64,000 nt of DNA, from the NCBI RefSeq assembly GCF_030450125.1, contig NZ_CP123923.1:1612001-1676000 (forward strand). Reading direction: 5' to 3'. The first letter of the stretch is position 1. Each line of letters opens with the position of its first letter. The position numbers were made by a program, and so were the translations under genes. This document shows positions 42,535-51,358 of the stretch, in pieces. The DNA is from Streptomyces sp. WP-1. Its GTDB lineage: Bacteria > Actinomycetota > Actinomycetes > Streptomycetales > Streptomycetaceae. The notes below the pieces were generated by a model. The model did no database searches, was not told the DNA's origin, and saw only the letters and a list, made by a program, of their open reading frames with translations.

Positions 42535-43887
42535 TCACTCTCCCCGCGTCCACGCCAGGAAGCGGCTGAACAGGCCCGACTTGGGCTTGGGGGCGCTGCT
42601 CGCCGCCGGCCGGGGGGTGGTCGTGACATGGCCCGCGGGGGCCGCCGGGGACTCCGTCTTCTGCGCGGCCGTCGGCACCACGATGCGCGGGGTGAAGCGC
42701 ACCGGCAGCGCCACCAGGGAACGGCTCCACGGCGCCGGGACCCAGCCGAGGTCCTTGAACGGCATCCGGACCTCGATGTCCGGGAGCCGGTTCAGCAAGG
42801 TCTCCACGGCGGTCACCGCGATCACGAACGCCGGGTCCTTGGCGGGGCAGGCGTGCGGGCCCGCGCCGAAGGCCAAGTGGGCCTTGGCGCTGAGCTGTTC
42901 GCGGTGCTCGGCGAGCCGGGGGTCGGTGTTGGCGGCCGCGAAGGAGATCAGCACCGGGTCGTTCGCCCTGACCACCCGGCCGCCCAGCTCCACGTCGTGG
43001 GTGGGGTAGTGGGCCGCGTAGTTGGCGATCGGCGCGTAGTTCCACAGGACCTGGGTGACGGCGTCCTCGACCGGCAGGCCGGACTGCCACTCCTCGCCGA
43101 GGATCAGCGCGCTCGCGGTGCCGATCATGGCGGACAGCGGCGTGGTGCCGCCGGAGAGGAGGGTGATGAGCTGGTGCATCATCTCCTCGTCGGTCAGCTG
43201 CGCCGAGTGCTGCATCAGCCGCGTCGTCAGGTCGTCGCCGGGGTTGCGGCGCTTGAGGGCGATCAGCTCGTTCAGCGCCTCGGCCAGCAGCTGGTCGGCG
43301 CCGGCGCTGCCGGAGAAGAGGCCGGTGATGCCCGCGATGACGCGGTCACCGATCTCGGGCGGGCAGCCGAACAGGTCGCTGAAGACCAGCAGCGGCAGCG
43401 GCTGGGCGTACTCCGCCATCAGCTCGGCCTGGCCCATGCGCTCCGAGCTGAAGCGGCTGATCAGGTAGTCGGCCGAGGCCTGCGTCTGACGCACCAGCTG
43501 GAGCTCGTTGACGCTGGCCAGGGAGTCGGTGACGGCCTGGCGCAGACGGGCGTGCGCGGCGCCGTCGCTCATCAGCGCGTTGGGCCGGTACGCCAGCATC
43601 GGGAGCGCGGGGCTGTCCTCGGGCACGCGGCCCTCGTTCAGCGCGTTCCAGCGGCGCGAGTCGCGGACGAAGGAGGCGGGGTTCTGGAGGATGTAGAGCG
43701 CGGCGTCGTAGCTGGTGACCAGCTCGACCTCGACGCCGGGCGCGATGTCCACCGGCGCGCTCGGGCCGAGGGCGCGCAGATGGGCGTAGTGGCCGTCCGG
43801 GTCGGAGCCGAAGTGGGGGCCGTAGAGCGGGATGTTCCCGTGTGCGGGGCAGCCGGGGGGCGGCTCTATGCCGGGTCGCTGCTGCAT
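42535..43887 (-). CDS. cvnE: Conservon cytochrome P450 (CvnE, CYP157-like)
   Basis: A 450-aa P450-fold protein. The heme loop LAFGAGPHACPAKDPA keeps the cysteine ligand. The I-helix AGxxT motif is LSGGTTPLS. The K-helix ExxR is absent: the corresponding stretch reads DAVTQVLWNYAPIANY, where QVLW replaces ExxR. Lack of ExxR is the published peculiarity of the Streptomyces CYP157 family, which sits in conservons. The last about 55 residues are a Pro/Ala/Lys-rich tail. It is the final gene of the cvn operon, 13 bp after the GTPase gene. Catalytic activity is uncertain. Confidence 0.9.
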   Translation of the reverse strand: MQQRPGIEPPPGCPAHGNIPLYGPHFGSDPDGHYAHLRALGPSAPVDIAPGVEVELVTSYDAALYILQNPASFVRDSRRWNALNEGRVPEDSPALPMLAYRPNALMSDGAAHARLRQAVTDSLASVNELQLVRQTQASADYLISRFSSERMGQAELMAEYAQPLPLLVFSDLFGCPPEIGDRVIAGITGLFSGSAGADQLLAEALNELIALKRRNPGDDLTTRLMQHSAQLTDEEMMHQLITLLSGGTTPLSAMIGTASALILGEEWQSGLPVEDAVTQVLWNYAPIANYAAHYPTHDVELGGRVVRANDPVLISFAAANTDPRLAEHREQLSAKAHLAFGAGPHACPAKDPAFVIAVTAVETLLNRLPDIEVRMPFKDLGWVPAPWSRSLVALPVRFTPRIVVPTAAQKTESPAAPAGHVTTTPRPAASSAPKPKSGLFSRFLAWTRGE

Positions 43888-43900
43888 GAGCGGGGGGCTC

Positions 43901-44461
43901 CTAGTCGATGAGGGAGAGAAGGTGGTGCACGAGGGTGATCAGCGCGTTGGCCGACGACTGCTCGCTGCGGACGTCGCAGGGGACGACGGGGGTGTCCGCG
44001 GTCAGGTTGAGGGCCTCGCGCACCTCGGAGAGGGGGTAGCCGGGCGTGCCGTCGAAGTGGTTGACCCCGATGGCGTACGTCAGCCCGAACCGCTCGACCA
44101 GGTCGAGGATGGGGAACGACTCGGACAGCCGCTCGGGGTCGACGAGGACGAGCGCGCCCAGGGCTCCCCGGGACAGCTCCTCCCACATCTCCTTGAAGCG
44201 TTCCTGGCCGGGGGTGCCGAAGAGATACAGCACCACCTCGTCGTTGATGGTCAGACGGCCGAAGTCCATGGCGACCGTCGTGGTGGTCTTGTCGGGGGTG
44301 CCCGACAGATCGTCGAAGCCCTCGCTGGCCTCGGTGATCTCTTCTTCGGTCCGCAGCGGCTCGATCTCGGAGATGCTGGCGATGCACGTGGTCTTGCCGA
44401 CCCCGAAGTGCCCCACCACGAGCACCTTCACCGCCGTACGGACACCTGAATCCAGGTACAC
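43901..44461 (-). CDS. cvnD: Conservon small GTPase (CvnD, Ras-like)
   Basis: A 186-aa P-loop GTPase of the conservon family (MglA/Ras-like). The Walker A motif is GHFGVGKTT; switch II is FGTPGQERFKEMW, with the Gln typical of active Ras; VNHFDG replaces the NKxD guanine-specificity motif, as in other CvnD proteins. It should act with CvnA-C in a membrane-associated, G-protein-like complex. It starts at GTG 3 bp after the cvnC stop, with GGAG eight bases upstream. Confidence 0.94.
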   Translation of the reverse strand: MYLDSGVRTAVKVLVVGHFGVGKTTCIASISEIEPLRTEEEITEASEGFDDLSGTPDKTTTTVAMDFGRLTINDEVVLYLFGTPGQERFKEMWEELSRGALGALVLVDPERLSESFPILDLVERFGLTYAIGVNHFDGTPGYPLSEVREALNLTADTPVVPCDVRSEQSSANALITLVHHLLSLID

Positions 44462-44464
44462 GAA

Positions 44465-44848
44465 TCACGCTCCGAATCGGGCTCTGAGGCCGTCGAGCAC
44501 GGCGTTCAGTACGTCACGGTCGACACGTTCCGCGCGGGGCACCGGCTTCCGCGCGATGATCAGGCCGCCGTCCTCCATCTCGGCCAGCAGGATCCGGACG
44601 ACCCCCAGTGGCAGACGGGTGTGGGCGGCCACCTCGGCCACGGACAGGAATCCGTCCATGACCAGGTCCAGAACCTGCCGGGCCTCCGGGGTGAGCGTGC
44701 GCACCGTGGTGGCGGCGTGCTCGCTCGCGGACACGAGCGTCGTATGCCCGTAGGCGTGTTCCGGGGGCAGGGATCGCCCGTTCGTGATCACGAAGAACGG
44801 GACTAACGCGGAGGTGAGTTCCAGGTCCTCGTCGGGCTCGTCACTCAC
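44465..44848 (-). CDS. cvnC: Conservon DUF742 protein (CvnC)
   Basis: A 127-aa winged-helix-like DUF742 protein. It has an acidic start (SDEPDEDLELTSALVPFF) and an HTH-like core (LDLVMDGFLSVAEVAAHTRL, then GVVRILLAEMEDGGLI). It is a component of the CvnA-D complex in Streptomyces; DNA binding has not been established. GTG start overlapping the cvnB stop (GTGA), so coupled translation is likely. Confidence 0.93.
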   Translation of the reverse strand: MSDEPDEDLELTSALVPFFVITNGRSLPPEHAYGHTTLVSASEHAATTVRTLTPEARQVLDLVMDGFLSVAEVAAHTRLPLGVVRILLAEMEDGGLIIARKPVPRAERVDRDVLNAVLDGLRARFGA

Positions 44849-45684
44849 GCGCGGCTCGCCTCCCCGTGCGGGGACAGATAGGCGCCGAGACGCGGCACCA
44901 CCCGGTGCAGCCGGGTGGTGAAATCCTCGATGTCGGCGTCGTGCTGGGCCGCGGCGGCGAGGAAGGCGCCCCGCCCGGCGGAGATCAGGAAGATCCAGCC
45001 GTGCTGGAACTCGATGACCGTCTGCCGCCAGGACGCGTCCGCCTGGACGCCGGCGAACTGGGCGGTGGCCCGGCTGTAGGCGTGGATGCCGGTCATCGCG
45101 GCGGAGATGGTGTCCGCGAGGTCCTGGCTCATGCCGGTGGTGGCGCCGCGGGGCAGTCCGTCGCCGCCGAGCAGTACGGCGTGCCGGGCGCCGCGCACCT
45201 CGCCGATCACCTCGTCCAGGTCGGCGATCCGGATGCCGGTGCCGATCTCCTGGCCGGTGCGGGCGCGCTGGGCGCGTGCCCCGGCCTCGTCGGCGTGCAC
45301 CCGGGGCGGCGAGGTGAGGTTGTTGCCGAGCCGGGCGACGAGCCGGTGCATGCGGAAGGAGATCTGCTGCATGTCGACGTCGGGTGCCGCGGCCGCCGCG
45401 AGATAGGCGCCCTGTCCGGCCCCGATCAGGAAGATCCAGCCGTGCGAGAACTCGATGATGGTCTGGTTCCACTGCCGGTCCGGGCCGTCCCCGGCGAAGT
45501 GGGACGTGGCCCGGCTCAGCGACTGCATGCCCGCCATGGCGGCGGAGATGGTCCGCACGTCCTTCTGGGCCATGCCGTCGGTCGCCCCGCGGGGCAGGCC
45601 GTCCGCGGACAGCAGGACGGCGTGGCGTGCCTTGGGCACGTTGGCCACGATGTCCTCGAGCATCCACGACAGGTCGGTGATCAT
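44845..45684 (-). CDS. cvnB: Conservon Roadblock/LC7 protein with duplicated domain (CvnB)
   Basis: A 279-aa protein with two consecutive Roadblock/LC7 domains (about 1-125 and 150-279) joined by an Arg/Ala-rich linker. The copies align closely: ARHAVLLSADGLPRGATDGM against ARHAVLLGGDGLPRGATTGM, and IIEFSHGWIFLIGAGQGAYL against VIEFQHGWIFLISAGRGAFL. Ordinary CvnB proteins are single domains of about 135-140 aa, so this is a tandem duplication and fusion. A Roadblock dimer regulates the CvnD GTPase in the model. The ATG overlaps the cvnA stop (ATGA). Confidence 0.94.
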   Translation of the reverse strand: MITDLSWMLEDIVANVPKARHAVLLSADGLPRGATDGMAQKDVRTISAAMAGMQSLSRATSHFAGDGPDRQWNQTIIEFSHGWIFLIGAGQGAYLAAAAAPDVDMQQISFRMHRLVARLGNNLTSPPRVHADEAGARAQRARTGQEIGTGIRIADLDEVIGEVRGARHAVLLGGDGLPRGATTGMSQDLADTISAAMTGIHAYSRATAQFAGVQADASWRQTVIEFQHGWIFLISAGRGAFLAAAAQHDADIEDFTTRLHRVVPRLGAYLSPHGEASRA

Positions 45685-46874
45685 GTGTCATCGGACCCTT
45701 CGGACGGTGCCGCGGAGAGGTTGCGGCCGGAGAGCGTGCCGCGCTGGAAGGCCCCCAGGCTGCGGCCGGCCGCGCGGCCGGCGTCCTCCTCCGCCGCCGG
45801 GACGTGCGGCAGGCCGACGGTGTCCTGGTCGGGAACGCTGGCTATGGGCACCTGGCGGGCGCCGCGCCGGGGCAGGCCGCCCGCGGTGCGGGCCACCGGC
45901 TCGGGCCGGGCGGCGGGACCGCCGGACTGCTCGACAACGGGCTGGACCTCGTTCACCGGCGCCGTCTCCTCCTCGGTCCACAGCTCCTCGGGCAGCAGCA
46001 CGACCGCGCGCACACCGCCGTAGCGGGAGACGCCGGTCACGTCCACCCGGAACCCGTACTGCTGGGACAGCAGGCCGATCACCGGGAAGCCGAACTTCGG
46101 CTGGTTGCCCAGCTGGGACAGCCGGGGGCGGTACTGGCCGGAGAGCAGGGCGGTGGCCTTCTGCCGCTCCTCGTCGTTCATGCCGACGCCCGCGTCGTCG
46201 ATGACGATGCAGAGGTTCTTCTGCACCCGCTGGAACGTCACCTCGATGGGCGAGCCCTGCTGGGAGAAGCTGGCAGCGTTGTCGAGCAGCTCGGCGACGG
46301 CGAGGGCGACGGGCGAGACCGCGGACGCCTTCAGCGCGAAGCCGGTCTGCTGCATGATCTCCACGCGCCGGAAGTTGCGGATCTGGCCCTGGGCGCTGCG
46401 CACCACGTCGTAGACGCTGGCGGCGCGGCTGCGGCGGCCCAGCGGGGCGCCGCACATCACGGCGATGCCCTGTGCCTTGCGTGCCATCTGCGCGTTGGCG
46501 TGGCCGACCTCCAGGAGGTCACCGAGGACGGAGTGGCCGCCGTACTTGCGCTGGATCTCCTCCAGCAGCGCCAGCTGTTCGGCGGCGAGGCTCTGCAGGA
46601 AGCGCGCGGAACCCTTGAGCACGGCCTTGGTGCTGTCCTCCGCCGCCTCCTCGGCTTCCTGGATGGTCTTGGCGTGGTCCGTCCGGTGCTGGTGCAGCTC
46701 CGCTCGTAAAGTCGCGAGCCGGCCGTCGGCCTCGCTCAGTCGCTGGGTCAGTGCGGCTTCGGACCTGTCCTTGTTCGCCGCGATGGCCTTGGCGCGACGA
46801 CTGAGGACCACGGCCGCGGCGACGCCGAGCGCCGCCACGACAACCAGGCACCAGACAAGTGCGTCTCGAATCAT
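45681..46874 (-). CDS. cvnA: Conservon sensor ATPase (CvnA)
   Basis: A 397-aa membrane-anchored histidine-kinase-like protein. One N-terminal transmembrane helix (residues about 7-25) is followed by a coiled coil (40-110) and a HATPase_c domain with the N-box AVAELLDNAASFS and the G1 box IDDAGVGM. No periplasmic sensor domain is present, so it is a short CvnA. The C-terminal about 90 residues are Pro/Arg-rich. First gene of the cvnABCDE operon; AGGAAAGG precedes the ATG. Confidence 0.93.
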   Translation of the reverse strand: MIRDALVWCLVVVAALGVAAAVVLSRRAKAIAANKDRSEAALTQRLSEADGRLATLRAELHQHRTDHAKTIQEAEEAAEDSTKAVLKGSARFLQSLAAEQLALLEEIQRKYGGHSVLGDLLEVGHANAQMARKAQGIAVMCGAPLGRRSRAASVYDVVRSAQGQIRNFRRVEIMQQTGFALKASAVSPVALAVAELLDNAASFSQQGSPIEVTFQRVQKNLCIVIDDAGVGMNDEERQKATALLSGQYRPRLSQLGNQPKFGFPVIGLLSQQYGFRVDVTGVSRYGGVRAVVLLPEELWTEEETAPVNEVQPVVEQSGGPAARPEPVARTAGGLPRRGARQVPIASVPDQDTVGLPHVPAAEEDAGRAAGRSLGAFQRGTLSGRNLSAAPSEGSDDT

Positions 46875-47225
46875 GGAAACCTTTCCTGGCGGTTAGCCCG
46901 CGACCGTTGGCGGAAGTGCACCGCACCACCGGTGTGGGACGACCGGTCGCGAACGGGCCGGGCAGGTCGCGCGGAGGACCGGACCGAAACCGTTTTCTGC
47001 GGTGCCTGAGCCGAGGGGACCAAGGTCACAGACGCGGGGATGCTATCACCCGCTTAGGGGAACCTTTGCTCCGCCGAGACAGGCCAACAAGCCTGCTCAA
47101 CGCCCGGGTTGCGGTGATTACCCGCTCCTGCTCCGACAATTCCGGATAGGGCTCCGCGAGTTGTCCGCAAGCGGTGAAAGAAGGGCGACGAGAAGAAGGT
47201 GAGAGGGCGTGAAACAGCCGTCGGT
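46875..47225. promoter_or_regulatory. Leader and promoter region of the conservon operon
   Basis: Minus-strand TAGCAT (47045-47040) is the best -10 candidate for cvnA and would give a leader of about 165 nt. No matching -35 at 17 bp is clear. No gene is seen in this 350-bp gap, and the stop of the macrodomain gene lies at its right end. Confidence 0.4.
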
Positions 47226-47735
47226 TCAGCTCATCTGACGGGCGAACACCTCGTACGCCTGCGCGTCGAAGAGCACGAAGCGGATCTCCTCGACGGCCGT
47301 CTCCGCGGAGCGGACGGCCTCCAGGGCGATCCGGGCGGCATCCGCCATGGGCCAGCGGTAGACGCCGGTGGAGATGGCCGGAAACGCCACCGTGCGGGCG
47401 CCGAGCGCGTCGGCGACGGCCAGTGACTCGCGGTAGCAGGAGGCGAGCAGCGGCGAGCGGTCCTCGCTCTCGCTGAAAACCGGTCCGACGGTATGGATCA
47501 CCCATTGGGCGTCGAGCCGCCCCGCGGTGGTCGCGACGGCCTGTCCGGTCGGCAGTCCCCGGCCGTAGCGCGCGGCGCGCAGGGCGCGGCACTCGGCGAG
47601 GATCTCGGGGCCGCCGCGGCGGTGGATGGCGCCGTCGACCCCGCCGCCGCCGAGCAGCGAGGAGTTGGCCGCGTTGACGATCGCGTCGGCGCGCTGGTGG
47701 GTGATGTCGCCCTGGACGAGCAGGATGCCGGTCAT
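47226..47735 (-). CDS. Macrodomain protein (O-acetyl-ADP-ribose deacetylase type)
   Basis: A 169-aa YmdB/MacroD-type macrodomain. ADP-ribose binding segments are VQGDITHQRADAIVNAANSS, GGGGVDGAIHRRGG and FPAISTGVYRWP, with the catalytic-type Asn and Asp in NAANSSLLGGGGVD. It hydrolyses O-acetyl-ADP-ribose (the sirtuin product) or mono-ADP-ribosyl groups. A sirtuin is encoded 8 kb away, but there is no operon link. The region directly upstream is a four-copy tandem repeat. Confidence 0.93.
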   Translation of the reverse strand: MTGILLVQGDITHQRADAIVNAANSSLLGGGGVDGAIHRRGGPEILAECRALRAARYGRGLPTGQAVATTAGRLDAQWVIHTVGPVFSESEDRSPLLASCYRESLAVADALGARTVAFPAISTGVYRWPMADAARIALEAVRSAETAVEEIRFVLFDAQAYEVFARQMS

Positions 47736-47845
47736 GTCCGTCTCACTCTCCGCCGGAGGTCATGTCTGCCCGGTCTCCGCCGGACACGAGGTCTGCCTCA
47801 GTCTCTGCCGGAGGTCACGTCTGCCTCAGTCTCCGCCAGACGGCC
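47736..47845 (-). repeat. Four imperfect 27-28-bp tandem copies
   Basis: Copies begin at 47736, 47764, 47791 and 47819, with the core GTCTGCCTCAGTCTC followed by YGCCGGAGGTCA. They fill the 79-bp gap between the CrtI-like gene and the macrodomain start, and the last copy runs into the CrtI-like 3' end. Confidence 0.7.
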
Positions 47846-49224
47846 TTCGCCGCGTTGTGGCCCGACATGCCGTGGACGCCGGGTCCCGGTGGGGTGGCCG
47901 AGGAGCAGAGGAAGACCGCCGGGTGGGGGGTGCGGTACGGGAAGAGGGTCGGCCGGGGCCGCAGCAGCAGCTGGAGCCCGGAGGCGGCGCCGCAGGCGAT
48001 GTCGCCGCCCACGTAGTTGGCGTTGCGGGCGGCCATCTCGGCGGGGCCGGCGACGGCGCGGGCGAGGACGCGGTCGCGGAAACCGGGGGCGAAGCGCTCC
48101 AGCTGCCGCTCCATGGCGTCGGTGAGATCACCGGACCAGCCGTTGGGGACATGGCCGTACGCCCAGAAGACGTGCTTGCCCTCGGGAGCGCGGCCGGGGT
48201 CGGCCACGCTGGGCTGCACGGTGATCATGAACGGTCTCTCGGGGGCGCGGCCCTGGCGGGAGGCGGCCCGCAGGGCGGTGTCGATCTCGGCCCGGCTCGC
48301 GCCGATCTGGACGGTGCCGGCGACCCGGGCCTCGGGGGCGGTCCAGGGGACCGGGCCGTCCAGCGCGTAGTCGATCTTGAAGACGCTGGGGCCGTAGCGG
48401 TAGCGGTCGTAGTAAGCGCCGAAGCCGGCGATGCGGGCGAGGGCGGCGGGCGAGGTGTCGAAGACGTAGGCGCGCGCGGGCGGCAGGTCGTCCAGGCGTT
48501 TGACCTGGTAGTCGGTGTGCACCGCGCCGCCGAGGTCGCGGAGGTAGGCGGCCAGCGCGTCCGAGATGGCCTGGGAGCCGCCGCGGGCCACCGGCCAGCC
48601 GCGGGCGTGCGCCGCGAGCGCGAAGACGAGGCCGACGGCACCGGTGGCGAGCCCGTCCAGCGGGGCCATCACATGGGCGACGAGCCCGGCGAACAGGGTC
48701 TTGACCCGCTCGTCCCTGAACCGGCGCATCAGCCAGGTGGACGGCGGCAGCCCGGCCAGTCCGAAGCGGGCCAGGGTGACGGGGTCGCGGGGCAGCGCGG
48801 TCAGCGGCAGGGACATGAAGTCCCCTGCGAGCGTGTCCCAGTGGGCGAGCAGCGGCTCGACCAGTCTTCGGTACGGCCCCGCGTCGCGCGGTCCGAAGGA
48901 GGCGGCGGTCTCGGCGACCGAGCGGGAGAGCACGGCCGCGGTGCCGTCGGGGAAGGGGTGCGCCATGGGCAGCTCGGCGTGCAGCCATTCGAGGCCGTAG
49001 CGCTCCAGGGGCAGGGCGCGGAAGGCGGGCGAGTTGATGCCCAGGGGGTGGGCGGCCGAGCACGGGTCGTGCCGGAAGCCGGGCAGGGTCAGCTCCTCGG
49101 TGCGGGCACCGCCGCCCACGGTGGAGCACGCCTCGAACAGGGCCACGGAGAAGCCCCGCCGGGCCAGTTCCACCGCGGCGGTCAGTCCGTTCGGCCCCGC
49201 ACCCACCACGACCGCATCGAGCAT
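47815..49224 (-). CDS. CrtI/phytoene-desaturase-like FAD oxidoreductase
   Basis: A 469-aa FAD-dependent oxidoreductase. The N-terminal dinucleotide-binding motif is [20 protein letters not shown]. Further matches to the phytoene desaturase/NAD(P)-FAD family are [20 protein letters not shown], a substrate-binding middle and the closing FAD segment [17 protein letters not shown]. The substrate is unknown; no carotenoid genes are nearby. The start [10 protein letters not shown] (49224) has GAGGTG upstream and begins at the FAD fold; an in-frame ATG 21 codons earlier is less likely. Confidence 0.88.
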   Translation of the reverse strand: MLDAVVVGAGPNGLTAAVELARRGFSVALFEACSTVGGGARTEELTLPGFRHDPCSAAHPLGINSPAFRALPLERYGLEWLHAELPMAHPFPDGTAAVLSRSVAETAASFGPRDAGPYRRLVEPLLAHWDTLAGDFMSLPLTALPRDPVTLARFGLAGLPPSTWLMRRFRDERVKTLFAGLVAHVMAPLDGLATGAVGLVFALAAHARGWPVARGGSQAISDALAAYLRDLGGAVHTDYQVKRLDDLPPARAYVFDTSPAALARIAGFGAYYDRYRYGPSVFKIDYALDGPVPWTAPEARVAGTVQIGASRAEIDTALRAASRQGRAPERPFMITVQPSVADPGRAPEGKHVFWAYGHVPNGWSGDLTDAMERQLERFAPGFRDRVLARAVAGPAEMAARNANYVGGDIACGAASGLQLLLRPRPTLFPYRTPHPAVFLCSSATPPGPGVHGMSGHNAAKAVWRRLRQT

Positions 49225-49328
49225 CGACGGCACCTCGGACCCCTTCGTCAACCGCTGGCCACTCGGGGTCAGGATATGCCGGGTCACCGACAGCGCGGGG
49301 CGGCATCCGGCACGCGCCGGGGCGGCGC

Positions 49329-49466
49329 GCGGGCGGCGCGGCTGGCGGGCAGGTGCGCGGGCGGGCGGCGCGGCTGGCGGGCAGGTGCGCGGGCGGGCGC
49401 GCGGGCGGCCAAAGGACCCTGGGAACCCGAGGGAGTCGAGGGACCCTGGGAACCCGAGGGAGCCGA
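49329..49466. repeat. Two tandem repeat blocks (32 bp x2 and 27 bp x2)
   Basis: Block A has two identical 32-bp units (49329-49360, 49361-49392), each containing GCGGCTGGCGGGCAGGTGC, followed by a partial third. Block B has two units of 26-27 bp (49414-49439, 49441-49466) containing GGACCCTGGGAACCCGAGGG, differing at one base. They sit between the CrtI-like promoter and the gamma-glutamyltransferase stop. Confidence 0.8.
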
Positions 49467-49470
49467 ATGG

Positions 49471-51288
49471 TCAGCGTCCCACCGCGTACCCCTGCATCCC
49501 CCGCGGGTTCGCCGCCGCCGACAGGACGCCGGTCTCCGGGTCGCGGGCGACCGCGCACAGCCGGCCCTCGGACCAGGCGGGCCCGAGGGTGAGGTCGTGG
49601 CCGCGGCGGCGCAGTCCGGCCACCACCGCGTCCGGCATCCGGGACTCGACGGTCAGGGCGCCGGGGCGGTGGCCGCGCGGGTAGAAGGAGCTGGGGAAGG
49701 CGTCGTTGTGCCAGTTGGGGGCGTCCACCGCGCCCTGGAGGTCGAGGCCGCCGCGGACCGGGGCGCGCAGGGCGACGGCGAGGAAGAAGTGCGGCTGCCA
49801 CTGGTCCTGCTGGTCGCCGCCGGGCGTGCCGAACGCCATGACCGGGACGCCGTCGCGCAGCGCGAGGGAGGGGGTCAGGGTGGTGCGGGGGCGGCGGCCT
49901 GGGGTGAGGGTGTTCGGCAGGCCCTCCTCCAGGAAGGCCATCTGGAGCCGGGTGCCGAGCGGGAAGCCCAGTTCGGGCACGACGGGGTTGGACTGGAGCC
50001 AGCCGCCGCTGGGCGTGGCCGCGATCATGTTGCCCCAGCGGTCGACCACGTCGAGATGGCAGGTGTCGCCCCGGGTGCTCCCGTCGGCGGCCACCCGGGG
50101 ATCGCCGGACAGCCGGGCGACCGTCGGCTCCCCCACGCCCATCGGGTCGAACCCCTCCTCCGCGAGCGGCGCGGGCTTACGGGCCAGGTCGGGCAGCCGG
50201 GGGGTGCGGCCACCGGGGGCGCCGGGGCGCAGTTGGTACGACGCCTCGCTCCCGATCAGCGCGCGCCGCCCGGCGTTGTACTCGTCGGACAGCAGCTCCG
50301 CGAGCGGCACCCCGGCGGCGTCGCCGTACCAGGCCTCCCGGTCGGCCATGGCCAACTTGCAGCCCTCGACGAGGAGATGGACGTAGTCGGCGCTGCCGTA
50401 CTCGGGCAGTTCCGGTGGCAGCAGGGCGAGTTGCTGGAGGAAGGCGGGGCCCTGGCTCCAGGGTCCTGCCTTGCAGACGGTCCAGCCGTTCCAGTCGTAC
50501 GACACCGGATCCTCGTACGTCGCCGACCAGTTGGCGAGATCGGCCGCGTCCAGCGTCCCGGTGTGCCGTTCGCCGCTGGTGTCCAGGGTGGGGCGCCGGG
50601 ACTGCCGTACCAGCGCCTCGGCGATGAAGCCGCCGCGCCACACCTCGCGGGCCGCGTCGATGCGGGCCTCCCGGTTCCCGGCCCGCGCGGTCTCGGCGAG
50701 CAGCCGGCGCCAGGTGGCGGCGAGGGCGGGGTTGCGCAGCGGCACACCGGGGCGGGGCGCGCGGCCGCCCGGCAGGTACAGCTCCGCCGAGGACGTCCAC
50801 TCCGTCTCGAACAGGGCCCGTACGCCGTCGACGGTCGCGGCGATGTTCTCCACCGGCGGGTGGCCATGCTCCGCGTAGCCGATGGCGTATTTGAGCACGT
50901 CCTCAAGGGACTTGGTGCCGTGGTCGCGCAGGAGCAGCAGCCAGGCGTCGAAGGCACCGGGCACGGCGGCGGCGAGGGGGCCGGTGCCGGGGACGAGGTC
51001 CAGGCCGAGGTCCCGGTAGTGCGCGGCGGTGGCGGCGGCCGGGGCCACGCCCTGTCCGCACAGCACCCGGGCCGGGCCGCCGGCGGGGGCGAGCAGGATC
51101 GGCACCTCCCCGGCCGGGCCGTTCAGATGCGGCTCCACGACATGCAGCACGAAAGCGCCCGCCACGGCCGCGTCGAAGGCGTTGCCGCCGTCCTCCAGCA
51201 CGGCCATCGCGGACTGGGCGGCCAGCCAGTGGGTGGCGGAGGCCATGCCGAAGGTGCCTTGCAGGGTGGGCCGGGTGGTGAACTGCAC
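49471..51288 (-). CDS. Gamma-glutamyltransferase family protein
   Basis: A 605-aa Ntn-hydrolase. The autoprocessing nucleophile is Thr409 in GDTCHLDVVDRWGNMIAAT, which gives large and small subunits. Other segments are MASATHWLAAQSAMAVLEDG, GNAFDAAVAGAFVLHVVEPH, and the small-subunit GRRPRTTLTPSLALRDG and FGTPGGDQQDQWQPHFFL. No signal peptide is evident, unlike periplasmic GGTs, so it may be an intracellular or acylase-like member. The substrate is uncertain. It lies between an intact and a decayed CrtI-like gene. Confidence 0.92.
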   Translation of the reverse strand: MQFTTRPTLQGTFGMASATHWLAAQSAMAVLEDGGNAFDAAVAGAFVLHVVEPHLNGPAGEVPILLAPAGGPARVLCGQGVAPAAATAAHYRDLGLDLVPGTGPLAAAVPGAFDAWLLLLRDHGTKSLEDVLKYAIGYAEHGHPPVENIAATVDGVRALFETEWTSSAELYLPGGRAPRPGVPLRNPALAATWRRLLAETARAGNREARIDAAREVWRGGFIAEALVRQSRRPTLDTSGERHTGTLDAADLANWSATYEDPVSYDWNGWTVCKAGPWSQGPAFLQQLALLPPELPEYGSADYVHLLVEGCKLAMADREAWYGDAAGVPLAELLSDEYNAGRRALIGSEASYQLRPGAPGGRTPRLPDLARKPAPLAEEGFDPMGVGEPTVARLSGDPRVAADGSTRGDTCHLDVVDRWGNMIAATPSGGWLQSNPVVPELGFPLGTRLQMAFLEEGLPNTLTPGRRPRTTLTPSLALRDGVPVMAFGTPGGDQQDQWQPHFFLAVALRAPVRGGLDLQGAVDAPNWHNDAFPSSFYPRGHRPGALTVESRMPDAVVAGLRRRGHDLTLGPAWSEGRLCAVARDPETGVLSAAANPRGMQGYAVGR

Positions 51289-51358
51289 GTCTCACCTCGC
51301 GGGAGTGCGGGCTGATTCCGGTCGGTCGCCAGGCTACCGAGGGTCCCGCTTCCCGTCC

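Noticed and set aside
47626..51315. A 1229-codon plus-strand open frame across the CrtI-like and gamma-glutamyltransferase genes
   Set aside because: It crosses two well-supported minus-strand genes and an intergenic repeat; composition is that of an antisense shadow.
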